Assembly (NCBI RefSeq): GCF_963678635.1
Contig: NC_087063.1
Span: 24,246,701-24,310,700 of the forward strand
DNA from: Symsagittifera roscoffensis
Taxonomy: Eukaryota; Xenacoelomorpha; Acoela; Convolutidae
Direction: 5' to 3'
DNA length: 64,000 bases
Below, one piece after another: positions 17,592-27,729 of the stretch. The notes beneath the pieces are model-generated. The model was not told where the DNA came from, did no database searches, and worked only from the letters and a program-made list of their open reading frames with translations. A program made the translations under genes and the position numbers. The number at the start of each line of letters is the position of its first letter. Position 1 is the stretch's first letter.

Positions 17592-18506
17592 ATGCTAAAT
17601 CGACTCACTACACCACTAACATCTAGACAATTTACCTACATTGGATATAAAAAATCACTAAAAACACACACTGCACCCCGAGCTAATGAATATACACTAG
17701 AATATTACGATCATAACATCATCAGAACTAACCAAGATCAATTCTTAGACGACGATCGCTTCGCTAACCCACAAATCACCGAGAAATTTTTCATTAAAAC
17801 ACCATATGTATTTACACTAAATATCTTCGATCGCAAGTTTGACCACATTATTTCAGAAGCACTAACAGACACACAAGCCTACGAAAGTTTTAAAGAACGC
17901 TTCCAAGTATTTTCACTAACCTTTCATTTCCTTGCACCACATGAAAGAGATTTGCACTGCTCACACGATATTATGTTGCGCACTAAACAAACACACACAT
18001 ATACTTATTATCGTTTCATCCAAAATCACTTTGACCTACACACTCCCTCCAGACAACCACACCATCGTTTTCAATTCATCAATTCCAAATACACCTCACC
18101 ATTCTTTCTTAACTTCACATATTGTATTAAAGATACTAACCTTCATGGTATTCTTCGAAATTATGATCCCATAACCCAAATGTATATTTTTTGTCCAATC
18201 ACCAAGACCTTCAACGCAGAAGAATCCCGACCCTTCCTTATCCCACACGAGTTTGTACAACCTATAGAAATCCCCATTTTAGAATTCATCCATAACACAA
18301 AATTCAATCACAAATTATATAATCTAATCCAAAACACACCTTATGAGTTTGCAGTTGGCACTGAAGAACTAACCACCATTAAAGCACTTCAATTGCTTTG
18401 GCCACTGCTTCAAACTAAAAATATCATCCGCATTTTAGCTAAATTACTAACAACTTCAGATCTCATCCACGACATCTTCCCCCACGGTTTCTTCCCCGAC
18501 GACTAA
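17592..18506 (+). CDS. Accessory ORF, folded unknown protein (304 aa)
   Basis: An uninterrupted frame that looks like a globular protein: mixed hydrophobic and charged residues, many aromatics and histidines (FQVFSLTFHFLAPHERD; CSHDIMLRTKQTHTYTYYRF; LQLLWPLLQTKNIIRILAK near the C-terminus). No signal peptide or clear membrane helix. It is the last gene of the element, 78 bp after the previous ORF. A consensus splice donor follows three bases after its stop codon. I recognise no domain and assign no function. Its intactness beside broken gag and env is notable. Confidence 0.6.
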   Translation: MLNRLTTPLTSRQFTYIGYKKSLKTHTAPRANEYTLEYYDHNIIRTNQDQFLDDDRFANPQITEKFFIKTPYVFTLNIFDRKFDHIISEALTDTQAYESFKERFQVFSLTFHFLAPHERDLHCSHDIMLRTKQTHTYTYYRFIQNHFDLHTPSRQPHHRFQFINSKYTSPFFLNFTYCIKDTNLHGILRNYDPITQMYIFCPITKTFNAEESRPFLIPHEFVQPIEIPILEFIHNTKFNHKLYNLIQNTPYEFAVGTEELTTIKALQLLWPLLQTKNIIRILAKLLTTSDLIHDIFPHGFFPDD

Positions 18507-18509
18507 CAG

Positions 18510-18585
18510 GTAAGTATGAATTATACATATTACTAACTAATTTAAATATTAGAAACTCACCATTCTTTATCCATGTTTTCTTTAG
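18510..18585 (+). other. Candidate 76-bp intron after the last ORF
   Basis: CAG/GTAAGTA is a full consensus donor at 18507-18514 and TTTTCTTTAG at 18576-18585 is a good acceptor. Both lie just beyond the stop codon at 18504-18506. Splicing is inferred from sequence only. Confidence 0.4.
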
Positions 18586-20099
18586 AATTTTAGCCTTCAT
18601 CCAACGATTATCTAAAAAATTCACAAAAGAAAAATAAAAAATAGCAAACTTCTTCAAAACTGTTTAAAACCCTATTAAATTTTTGCACCAACAATTAAAT
18701 AATATAATACCAATGCAGTAATTTAATTTATAAATTTTTCCCCCACAAGCAGTAAATCTAATAATGATGAAAATTTGTAACTTAATTTTCCCCAACAACT
18801 AGCAGTAAAATTGAAATTCTATGTAGTAAATTAATAAGAAGCAAATGCAGTACTAACCTTTTGATATTTCCATTCACTCGCACAAGAATTCTATCCAAAC
18901 TCGCACAGCTCGCCCACGAAGAATTGTTTAAATAATGAATTTCAGTTTCAAGCTTTCACAACTCAACAACTCTAACATACGATAACAAGTTTCAAACTTT
19001 CCTTTAACCCGGTTGGAAAGGAATTATATACTAAACAAAACTAACCAATGCAGCTTACTAAACACCACAACACATAGCATAACAGCATGACTAAGAAAAA
19101 GGAAACCAACGGTACCCAAACCGGATTAACCCAGTTTAAAACTGGATAATTTATTCTTTTGAAGACTATTATAAAGTCTAAGAAAGAAATAATAAAACAC
19201 AAAAAAGTCGAAAGACAAACCCATACCACAAACAATTTGATTTTTGAAAAAAGGACACAACCAACAAAACATAAGAAAAACCACAACAAACCCAACATAA
19301 AACGTTGTCACATAACAGGACCTCTCACAAAAACCGCATGCAATCATACTCCCACTCCTGGCCTAACCCACCAGGAAGGACGTCCTGAGCATGCTCTATA
19401 GCCGGCCTAACCCACCGTGCTACATCCACGCTTTGTGACCACACTCCTATTTTTAATAAGAGCTACTCAAGGGTGAGTAACTCTTCAAAATAACTGAACT
19501 AAAACAAAAAGCTTTTGTGAAAACAACTAACTAAAATCATAATTAAAAAATATTAAACTAATAAAAGTTTTATAAAATGTAAATTACATTATGCAATACA
19601 TAGATCAGAATACAACACCAAGGACGAACATCCAAAGACAAAACGACCTCACTACACTCGAGAAAGAATGGCCAACTACAATCAATATGCCGCTCACAAT
19701 CACAACTCAAAGGATTTAGAGTACGACTTGACTTCGCAGAAAAGGACTTCATTGAACTAGACCAATGACCACCTCGATGTTCAAGTATACGTACAGATCC
19801 GAGTAACCAGGCATCCCCTCCACGCACAATCTCCACGCCATTCCTAGACAAGATCAAAACACAAAGAAGTTCTCATCAATGAAACAGAAAAACCTGACAT
19901 AGCCAACCATTCTGAAATCAGATTTGAGTTTGTTGCGAAAACCCAGTCGTTGTCTTGAGAAGACACAACGATTGAATCTGGGACTTCTCTAATAAGAAAA
20001 CCCAGAAGAAATAAGATGTTCGCCAAATACCAACGTCCATCATCCATCCTTTGAATTGCAGAAAGACTATTCTAAAAAACTCTGTAAAACCCGGATGGG
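18586..20099 (+). other. 3' non-coding region of the retroelement
   Basis: No convincing gene in 1.5 kb. It contains a stem-loop at about 19459-19482 (GAGCTACTCA ... TGAGTAACTC) and a repeated GGCCTAACCCACC motif near 19360 and 19404. Base composition from 19.6 to 20.05 kb is more balanced than the rest of the element. The bases before the 3' LTR (AAAACCCGGATGGG) make only a weak polypurine tract, so the plus-strand primer is not clear. Confidence 0.5.
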
Positions 20100-20509
20100 T
20101 GGAACCTGATCTAAACTACATTTTTTGATTGGATAAATTAGATATTTTACCAATGTAAAGTATTTAATATTAACCAATCATGATCCATCTGACTAACAAT
20201 CCACTTATTTGTAAGTGCTGAAATTACTTGTAATTTCAGCACCAGAGAGATTTGAATTTAACTTAGAAATTAGTTGAACTCTCCCGAGTACTTCAGCAGC
20301 CGCAATAAACCAGTATACCCTAGATCTATTGAGCCTAGCAGAGACTAGTTAAACAACCTGAGACTAGATAGTATAAGAGTAAGATTAGGATCGGTATTAG
20401 ACTAAGAAGTTGCACGAATCTATCCGGCCGAAAATAAGATAGCGTGACGAGCAGACGGTGTACCCTATCCGAAATTACTCTATGAGTTATACCCATCAAT
20501 CCTAACTCA
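20100..20509 (+). repeat. 3' LTR, 410 bp
   Basis: Identical to the 5' LTR apart from T in place of A near the start. It carries the same palindrome at 20215-20242 and is followed directly by the right CTCC. Confidence 0.95.
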
Positions 20510-20513
20510 CTCC
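20510..20513. repeat. Target-site duplication, right copy (CTCC)
   Basis: Matches the 4 bases before the 5' LTR. Confidence 0.8.
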
Positions 20514-20527
20514 ATATCGATCATTAC

Positions 20528-20652
20528 CTTCATTGTTTGAAGTTTTGACTGTCTGAGTGAACTTGAAATCATCCGGCAGCCAATCATTCTTGTCCACGTC
20601 TCGTTTTGTCCTGTCAATCTGGCTGAACAAGTCGTGTCTCGACACACCATAC
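20528..20652 (-). CDS. C3orf20/FAM194-like gene, penultimate exon
   Basis: Acceptor CTTTAG at 20653-20658, donor GTAATG from 20527 downwards. It completes a glycine codon with the two bases left by exon 22750-22927 and reads YGVSRHDLFSQIDRTKRD... WLPDDFKFTQ, matching the part of the C3orf20 family where FNGY is followed by a helical segment and an LPxDFKF-type motif. It leaves one base, completed by exon 2641-2813. The retroelement's 3' end is only 18 bp beyond the donor. Confidence 0.75.
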
Positions 20653-22749
20653 CTAAAGAGAACCATAAGCCTTCGTAGATTTTACAAATGTTTTTGAGAA
20701 AGTTGTCCAGTGCATTTGTCACTTTAAGCATAACCAGATTTTAAAAAGATTTTGAAATAAGGATAAGGGTTTAAAAAAATTGGGCTCACCGAACAGTTGG
20801 TACAACAAATATGAGAGACCTAGAACCTAAGCTCTACAAAAGTTATACAAAAATCGCGTTTTTTACTCAGAAAATGAGCGATAGAAAACTTTTTTATTCA
20901 TAACTAAACTTTAAATAAATAGAGCCGGTTGCAGTGCAAGTAGCACAGAAAGTTCTGGTCATAACATAAAAACATATATTTTTTTGCAAATTTATGATTT
21001 TCGCTCCCATTATTTGCTCGAAGTTGGACCAAACATCAAAAATTGTAAACCAATTTCGAATTTATTTTTTAAAGTTTCGAACCACGACTACAAGGAACCT
21101 AACATAATATTTCACACTTTCCGCAATTATTGTGCATGATTTTGCAGGGAAACAAAGAAATTGAATAAAAACAGAAACACCCAAATTCAAAGTTTTTCTC
21201 CACTTTCAATGGTCGGAACAAAACAATACGGCAGATTGTTGAAAACGAAGCTATTAAAAAAACGGTGTTCTCCCCATAGATTGAAACTGTAACATGAAGA
21301 CCTATCCTTGTGTTTTGACTCAGAGCCCTACATAAAAAAACTTATAAACCTAGGACATATGTTTAAGTTTGATTTTTTGTCGAAATTAGCAGAAACTTTC
21401 ATTTGCTCTACTTTTCCAAAATTTGCATCAATAATTGACATTAAGAGACAAAAAGCGATGTGCTCAGAAGCCGTAACAAAACTTTATCATTACACGCAGT
21501 GGATTTGCTTGGGTAAAATCAAATAACTTGGAATTTATTCTAAAAGTCTATAAAAATAAAAGAAATAATCGATAATAATAAGTTTAAAACAGATTTTATT
21601 GCCTCTGTTTAATTAATAAAAAGAAGGCACTTCTTCTATTAATAAGATTAGATTTTTTTCTTGTTTAGAAAAAGTCAATAATTTTTTTTTTCATTTTATT
21701 CAGATGTGGATGAGTTTGCAAAAACCGAAGCAGATATAGTTGTTTGCACGAGTCAAACAAAATTGGAGTGGTAACGATTGTATGTGTTGCTGTATGTAAG
21801 TATGATTGTTTGTATATGTATGTATGTGTGCATGTATGTAAGTATGTATGTATGTATGTATGTATGTATGTATGTATGTATGTATGTATGTATGTATGTA
21901 TGTATGTATGTATGTATGTATGTATGTATGTATGTATGTATGTATGTATGTATGTATGTATGTATGTATGTATTTATGTATGATTGTATATATGTTGTAT
22001 CTACTAGATTTTGTTGTTTCAATTTTTGTCAATATAATCATTTCCATGTCGCCCTCAGACAACAAAAATGATTCAAAGTCGTTCAAAACCCCTTGTTTTT
22101 TTTTCAAATTTAACTTTTTTTTATAATCCATTGAAAATTAATTAAGATGAGTTTTTTGCCAATTTGTTGTTGTTTCGCGTCGGACATCAACTCAAAACAT
22201 TTTCTGCATTGATCAGACAAGCAATGCAGAAATTTTGCGAAACGATTTAAGCTGGACACGATTCAACCTGATAGGTTTACGTGCCTGTTTCTAAAACCAT
22301 AAGACTATTTAACCTCATAGGTTTAAGAGCTTCTTTCAAAAATCCAACCAAAAACCGCTCAAAGATTGTTTGATGAGACGCTAAGGCTCTCTTCCGCTCC
22401 CAACCTTTTAATTCATCTTTATCTTACGTGTTATTTTAGCTAAATTCGGGATGTTACGATGTAGACTATGAAGAAAAAACTTGTTCACAATAAAAAACTC
22501 GTTCATCATGACAACGTTAAAAAGATTTTTCTAAAATTGATATAATAAACCGACGTTTAGAAACGGCATCAAAAAATGTGTCGGTTTCTTTCATTTTTTC
22601 TAAATCAAAATTTGATCGCTTTGAACTATTGTTGTCTGAAAACCGCTCAAGCTAATCATATATCTTACGCGGGTCAGTCAAACGCAATGCGACTGCACTG
22701 GAGTAGTAGCCATAAGAAAGTAAATATTTAAACTGCAAAAAAAAATTAC
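20653..22749 (-). other. Intron of the C3orf20-like gene
   Basis: About 2.1 kb between phased exons. It holds the TATG microsatellite at 21843-21973; I see no gene or recognisable transposon in the rest. Confidence 0.6.
21843..21973. repeat. (TATG)n microsatellite
   Basis: About 32 uninterrupted TATG units flanked by imperfect ones. A 4-bp unit with no stop in any frame creates long open frames on both strands (YVCM or HTYI repeats); these are artefacts. Confidence 0.97.
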
Positions 22750-22927
22750 CCGTTGAAAATCTCGTTGGCGAAGAAAAGCATGCCCCTGCAGAACATCATC
22801 AGCATACCGGCGTGTACTCTGTGACGTAACTGAAGTAATGACGTCAGTGATTCGGAGGCTGGCGAGTCAGACGATGAAGTGTGTTTCTGGTCGGGCGGCA
22901 GTTTCGCATTTGTAAGGTCGTAGTACA
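22750..22927 (-). CDS. C3orf20/FAM194-like gene, exon
   Basis: Acceptor TTTGCAG, donor GG/GTAATT. It reads VYYDLTNAKLPPDQ, a serine-rich linker, then LLQLRHRVHAGMLMMFCRG and MLFFANEIFNG. The YDL segment, the RH...GM..M segment and the LFAN.IFNGY ending are what I associate with the C-terminal region of C3orf20-type proteins. Phase: takes one base from exon 23197-23335, leaves two. Confidence 0.75.
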
Positions 22928-23196
22928 CTGCAAATCATTTAAAATTTCAACGTTGAAAAAATTCTAAGCTATCAAAAAGTACTTAGCAATCAGTTTTCCC
23001 ATTTGATATTTGAGGTCCAGAGGAATAAAAGGAAACAAAAAAACTTGGTTCTGCATAAAATCTGAAAGAAAAACAAACATATTTGATTTTCTCGTTTTCG
23101 ATTACTTGACGCAATCAGATCCAAAATTTTAAACCAACATCAGTTATAACTGCAGATAAATTTTGATAATTCAAAATGACAAAAGTGACGCCTCAC

Positions 23197-23335
23197 CCAG
23201 CCTGAAGGGGTCTACTTTGGACTGAAAGCAGGGACTGGTTCTGTTTCTGCTCATCCTGCAGTAGATATTGTCATACATTTCCCTACCCTGGAAGGTTTCT
23301 TTGTCCATGCAGTCCACCACGACAACCACAAGAAT
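23197..23335 (-). CDS. C3orf20/FAM194-like gene, exon
   Basis: Acceptor TTCACAG, donor G/GTGAGG. It reads ILVVVVVDCMDKETFQG ... RMSRNRTSPCFQSKVD: a hydrophobic beta-strand, then a basic stretch and a PCFQS segment, in the order expected for the conserved C-terminal half of the family. It joins exon 24516-24679 in phase 0. Confidence 0.75.
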
Positions 23336-24515
23336 CTGTGAAGGGAAAAAGTGACTGCCATTTAGAATAATTTATTTTATGATATTTGAGACCATTTATC
23401 CACGAGGGAAAGGACCAACATACGAGCTGTACAGCTGAAGCTCATCACGGCGAACCGCTGATGTGCCCCTGCTTAAGATCTTTGGACATTCTTCTGGGCT
23501 AATGTTGCCTTACCCTAAAGCAACGAGCACGGATCATGGTGGGCATCGGACATCCGACCTTTCCATTGACAGGCGGAGACTTAATCACTTCACCACTGCT
23601 GCCCAAAATTAATTAAAAAGCCCGTAGTGCGTCCAAAAATTAAGGAAAAGTCAATTTGAGAAAATTCACAACTCTCTTATCCACTCCACCAATGTGAATT
23701 AATTTTAAAAACAATAATAATCGCACCGATTGGTCTCACAATTCTAAAAAGAGATTTTTGAAATCGTAGGTTATTTTTTTCTCAACGCAAAATCAAGCAA
23801 AATACAGAAAAAGTTTCACGTGTTTATTCAAAAATTAAAATCAGCATATGTTGCTTTTTTCTGTATAGTACTAATCACGACCTTTTGTCAACAGATCTGG
23901 GGTTTGAGGGTCCAAATTTGGCGCAACTTTGCAGCATAGCAAAACAATGAGAGAACCAACCAAAAATAAAGTATCCGAAGAAGTTAAGGATGATAGTACC
24001 AAATGCAGAAACGCTCCAAAAACCACCAAAAGTAAATCAAGATTGGAGCTCTCGTTGGGCAGTATACTTACTTAATCGCCCCAAACCACCCCAATCTTAT
24101 TCAAAAATTCGTGCAAAATCTTCCTTCGGGGATTGCCCACCGCAACTAGAATCGCGCAGAATAGCATCTCGTGATCCAACGACAATCCCCGTGCTTAACT
24201 TCGAAAAAGGGAGTTGAAAGCCTCGGCTTGTGCTCAAAAATATATTAGGTTTCTGTGGTTGAAAAGAGTGAGCGTGAATAAACTAGCCGAACAATCAACT
24301 AACCAAAAATGAACAGAGTATGTTTTTCATACCAACCGAAAGTTATCTAAATATATTTTTTTAAATTGTAAGACTTGTTAAATTTTATTAAATTTTTATA
24401 TAATCATTAAGTAAATTCTCATGCTTTTTGTCTGGCATAAATAGTAGTTTGTTTTATACTTCGTCTGGTTTAAATACCACCGATCAGAATAATGATTGAA
24501 TGAGACTTGTTCTAC
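23336..24515 (-). other. Intron of the C3orf20-like gene
   Basis: About 1.2 kb. An unassigned stretch of higher GC near 23420-23600 may be an old repeat. No gene supported. Confidence 0.5.
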
Positions 24516-24679
24516 CTGGTGAGGGGGGATGCAGTACTGTATGAAGTGGTCTACTTCAGTGTCCCTCACTTCAGGGGGGTGGTAGGGGGAGCAGGAGCAC
24601 TTGAATGAGTCACCCATGCTCACTTTCTGACCGCTCAACTTGGCACGGAGACTTATGGGACACGCTAGCTGTTTCTTGT
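24516..24679 (-). CDS. C3orf20/FAM194-like gene, exon
   Basis: Acceptor TTTTTACAG, donor CAG/GTAGAA. It reads KKQLACPISLRAKLSG, then FKCSCSPYHPPEVRDTEVDH and FIQYCIPPHQ. The CP..LR segment, CxC cluster and D.E.DHFI segment fit the conserved C-terminal region. Four cysteines could make a small metal-binding or disulfide cluster. In phase with both neighbours. Confidence 0.75.
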
Positions 24680-25012
24680 CTGTAAAAACGACCCACTTTG
24701 GCTTAATGGATGAATCTTTTAAGTTAAGATCTGTTGAGTACTAGTTTAGATTAAAAATAACTAATAATTAAAATTGACAAGCAAAATTTAAAGTATGCAT
24801 CAAAGCTTTAAAATTAAACTCGGAAAGTTTTGAACACTTTCAGGAAATTTGAAAAAAGTGAAAATTCTTTGATTATTATCAAATAATTGCAAGCTTTATT
24901 ACAGTATTGACTTAGGTTAGTGATTCACTATTATGATTACTAGTTTTTAAAAAGTAAGATTAATGAAATTGGTAACTTTAAGTTATAATAAAATCTCCTT
25001 TAAAAAGGTCAC

Positions 25013-25199
25013 CTTGGGCCAGTTCCTCTGACACTTCGCGAGGTGTCTTTGCAATGGTGAGTTTCTTCCGCAGCTCCCTCGCCGTCCTACTCGTCCTGTT
25101 CTGCTTCTCATTCTCGTCGTCTTCATTCTTAGCACGTGATAACAAGTTCGACCTGGCAGAAGAAGCACCGAGCGAAGAAGCGCCATGGCCAGAGTTGTA
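25013..25199 (-). CDS. C3orf20/FAM194-like gene, exon
   Basis: Acceptor CTGTTTAG, donor AAG/GTGACC. A low-complexity Ser/Ala start is followed by an acidic-basic helix (AKNEDDENEKQNRTSRTAREL) and RKKLTIAKTPREVSEELAQ. Probably a linker with a coiled-coil tendency. Starts in phase 0 and leaves one base for exon 24516-24679. An ATG-led ORF in another frame overlaps it and is a shadow. Confidence 0.65.
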
Positions 25200-26090
25200 C
25201 TAAACAGCACTTTTTGGATCTTATTGTGAACTGGTGCTAGGTAAATACGACGACATGCCATTAAGTCGACAAGTCATTAAGACGACAAATAAGAGTTAAT
25301 ACACGTAAAATGAGCTGTTAGAAATTAAGCGGTTAAAACTTCTCGGATATACAATGTGGCGAATTAAAGTCCCATCAAAATGGTTGGCGTCTTAATGTCA
25401 TGTCGTCTTATTTGCCGGTCACATTTTTAACTATTCCTTCCTCCCTACGGTCTTATAGACCTCTACCTCTAGTGAAGAACTTGCTCCCTTAAAAAGAATT
25501 TACTTATTGATTAAGTACATAAGAATTTTTGACCTTCTAGGGAATTTTAACTTTTTGCGCAATAACCAGGACAGGACAGGGGGAGGGTAGTTAACCAGAT
25601 TCAGTTTTTAAAAGTTTTATGCCGGACTCTACCTTTTAACCCCAAATTAATTGAAGCATAGGTTTAAACTCTTGCCTATGCCCCCTACATACACCATTTT
25701 TCCACACACTTTAAATTCATCTCAATTTTTGCATTTTTCCTCCGATGTTTTATAACTTCGCCCAGTTATTAAAATTGTTTCATTTATTGCATGACCTTAT
25801 TGCAACTTCAAAACTTTCTAACTAAAAATTAGATAATTTTTTTTGCCCTACAGAACCAAGTATGCCAGGCTTGGTATTATATTCTCTTGACCGTTTGGTT
25901 CAAAAGTAGTACGTATAAACACTAATTTTACTCTATTCGAGCATATTAACTTAAACTTGATTTAAAAGTCCTTCTTGAGGACTTTGATGAGACTATGATA
26001 CTTTGCAAAAAAAGGAGTTACAATTTTCAGTCGCAGGGCATCGGATCCAGAAATTTGCAATGAAAGGGTGTTTGAATCGCATGTTTTTAC
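25200..26090 (-). other. Intron of the C3orf20-like gene
   Basis: About 0.9 kb; holds the small inverted-repeat element at 25240-25416 and nothing else I can name. Confidence 0.5.
25240..25416. mobile_element. Small MITE-like element with terminal inverted repeats
   Basis: The left end GTAAATACGACGACATG, continuing CCATTAAG, is mirrored at the right end (reverse complement GGCAAATAAGACGACATG, continuing ACATTAAG). The body is about 177 bp and non-coding. Host duplication not evident, so the superfamily is not assigned. Confidence 0.55.
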
Positions 26091-26371
26091 CTGGAGAAGT
26101 TTGATGGGAGGCACCGACGCCGTCCTTTTGATACCACTCAACTCCATCCCAGGTGACATGGCCGATAGACGGCCACTCTGCTGCGAGGTCAAGTGAGGTC
26201 GAGGGATGTACTTCAACTTAGCAGCCGCGGAATGACTCCTCGCTCGCATCAGGTCTTCCAGGACCCGCAATGCGGCTGCAGGAGTCGACCTGGCAGACAG
26301 ACCTCGTCTCACAGAGCGTGGCTGAAGATCGGAAGGTGTCGAGAGGTTGCGGAGGAGCGGAGATGGGATTC
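26091..26371 (-). CDS. C3orf20/FAM194-like gene, exon
   Basis: Acceptor CATTCAG, donor CAG/GTAAAA. It takes one base from exon 27140-27399 and ends in phase 0. It encodes a basic, Ser/Pro/Arg-rich segment (IPSPLLRNLSTPSDLQPRS; VLEDLMRARSHSAAAKLKY), probably a disordered linker between the FAM194 domain and the C-terminal half. Confidence 0.65.
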
Positions 26372-27139
26372 CTGAATGATCATACTTTTAAAATCTTGAA
26401 ATCTCACAAATGGATTTTGTTGCCTCGAAAAATACTAATATTATAATCCATGTTTAATTGATTATAATCGATTTTATTTCTTTTTTGTGGACACTGACAA
26501 CGAAACTGAATTATAATCGATTTTTAATCATGGAACTCCAATGCGGCTGATAGAAAGAATTCAGCCATTATACTTTTGAAATGTTACCAGTGTTGAGGTG
26601 TAATTTTTTCATCTGTATTTCTGCAATTTGATACAATCAGCAGTTTTAAGGCCAAATTGAAGTGATTCAATTTCTCAAAATCAAAGAATATATCAAGAGA
26701 TCTTTGAGAAATTGAGTCCTCTCTCGAGCCAACTTAGTTCGACTGGCCAAAATAAGGTCTCGTTCACATCATAATCAAACCCCCACTCCCCGAGCCTACT
26801 AACAATAAATTAATTCTCTCCCAAGTAGAAGTTTTAGTTTTTTTAGGAAAGTAAAGAGAAAAGGTCAAAAAATTCGCCTGCTGAGCGGATAAGCAAATAA
26901 TTTTCCCGCTCTAAACTAGTAGCAGGTTTGGAATAGCAAACAATTACAAAACAGAAGTTTTTTTTCTAAAAATTCAAATTCCTAAAGTTTTAATTTTAGC
27001 CCAAGCTTTGTAGCTATCATATAGTTTCTGTTTTAAAGTTCGCACATGCGCTAGATTTTGCGACTGAGCTTTTTGCATAGAGGTCATCACTAAGTTTTGA
27101 GCTTAACTAATTAACCTGGTTATAAAATGAAAATCTTAC
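26372..27139 (-). other. Intron of the C3orf20-like gene
   Basis: About 0.77 kb, AT-rich, no recognisable feature. Confidence 0.5.
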
Positions 27140-27399
27140 CGAGATGAATCCTGTAGAACTCCAGCCACTCTTCGAACAGATATTCGACCTTGACCTGAAG
27201 TGACAGCAACTCATTCTCAAACTTGGTCCTCTCTTTCTCCCCTGGAAGATCCAGGCCCCTAACTGTGCCCCTGCCCCCCATCTCGGCCGAGCTATGACTG
27301 GGACCCCGTTTGGTCGGAGATTTTACTTGGGAGGACTTGGCGCTCTTCTTCTTTGGGCTCTCAAGTTCACGTGCAGTTTTGGAGATGAATTTTAAGTCA
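27140..27399 (-). CDS. C3orf20/FAM194-like gene, exon
   Basis: Donor CTCG/GTAAGA. The strongest acceptor (TTTCAG) is at 27400; an alternative start is near 27359. It encodes KFISKTARELESPKKKSAKS, a basic linker, then a helical segment (KFENELLSLQVKVEYLFEEW, LEFYRIHLG). Phase toward exon 26091-26371 is correct. From the upstream exon (27730-28041) the phase does not match the stronger acceptor but would match the 27359 one, so this junction is unresolved: small missed exon, alternative site or base error. Confidence 0.6.
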
Positions 27400-27729
27400 C
27401 TGAAAGCACAAAAACAATAATTGCGAAACGTTTTGTAAAAGCTGTTGCTGCTGACACAGTAACAAAATTCAAAAACAAACAGCCTCGGTGCAATTAATGA
27501 TGAACTATTGCGTGTTTATAGGAGCATAAGACACTCTCATTCAACGCGAAAATTGTTGACTAACCAACCCCCCCCCCTCCACCTGAATTTATCAAATACC
27601 TCAACAAGTAGATTGACATTTCCCCTCTTTCCTTCTGAAACGACGGGTCTCCCTTCACCTAAAACAATTCCTAGGTCAACAACAAATCTTTTTTCCTCGA
27701 AAAACTAAAGCAAACTATTGTAAATTTAC

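Larger units (their letters stand above)
3018..20509 (+). mobile_element. Giant (17.5 kb) envelope-bearing Ty3/gypsy-type LTR retroelement
   Basis: Two 410-bp direct LTRs begin TGGAACC and end ACTCA, with a 4-bp CTCC duplication outside them. Inside, in order: primer site, 1.3-kb leader with repeats, small basic ORF, gag with a zinc knuckle, pol (PR-RT-RNaseH-GPY), tiny hydrophobic ORFs, an ATG-less 377-codon frame, an envelope-like ORF, and two unknown ORFs. Typical Ty3/gypsy elements are 5-10 kb, so this is unusually long. The LTRs differ at one base (3043), so insertion is recent. The integrase core is absent, and gag and env change frame. It sits in the last intron of the C3orf20-like gene in opposite orientation, 18 bp from the exon edge. 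The + strand is strikingly poor in G. Confidence 0.93.

Noticed and set aside
19570-20047. Two minus-strand frames near the 3' LTR
   Set aside because: No motif, opposite to the element's genes, and no splice or repeat support, although composition there is more balanced.
21700-22131. Long YVCM/HTYI-repeat open frames on both strands
   Set aside because: Products of the (TATG)n microsatellite, which has no stop in any frame.
23990-24217. 75-codon plus-strand frame in an intron
   Set aside because: Antisense to the host gene, with no domain or splice sites; likely old repeat sequence.
24983-25261. 92-codon ATG-led frame over a host exon
   Set aside because: The spliced frame of exon 25013-25199 is in phase with its neighbours; this one is not.
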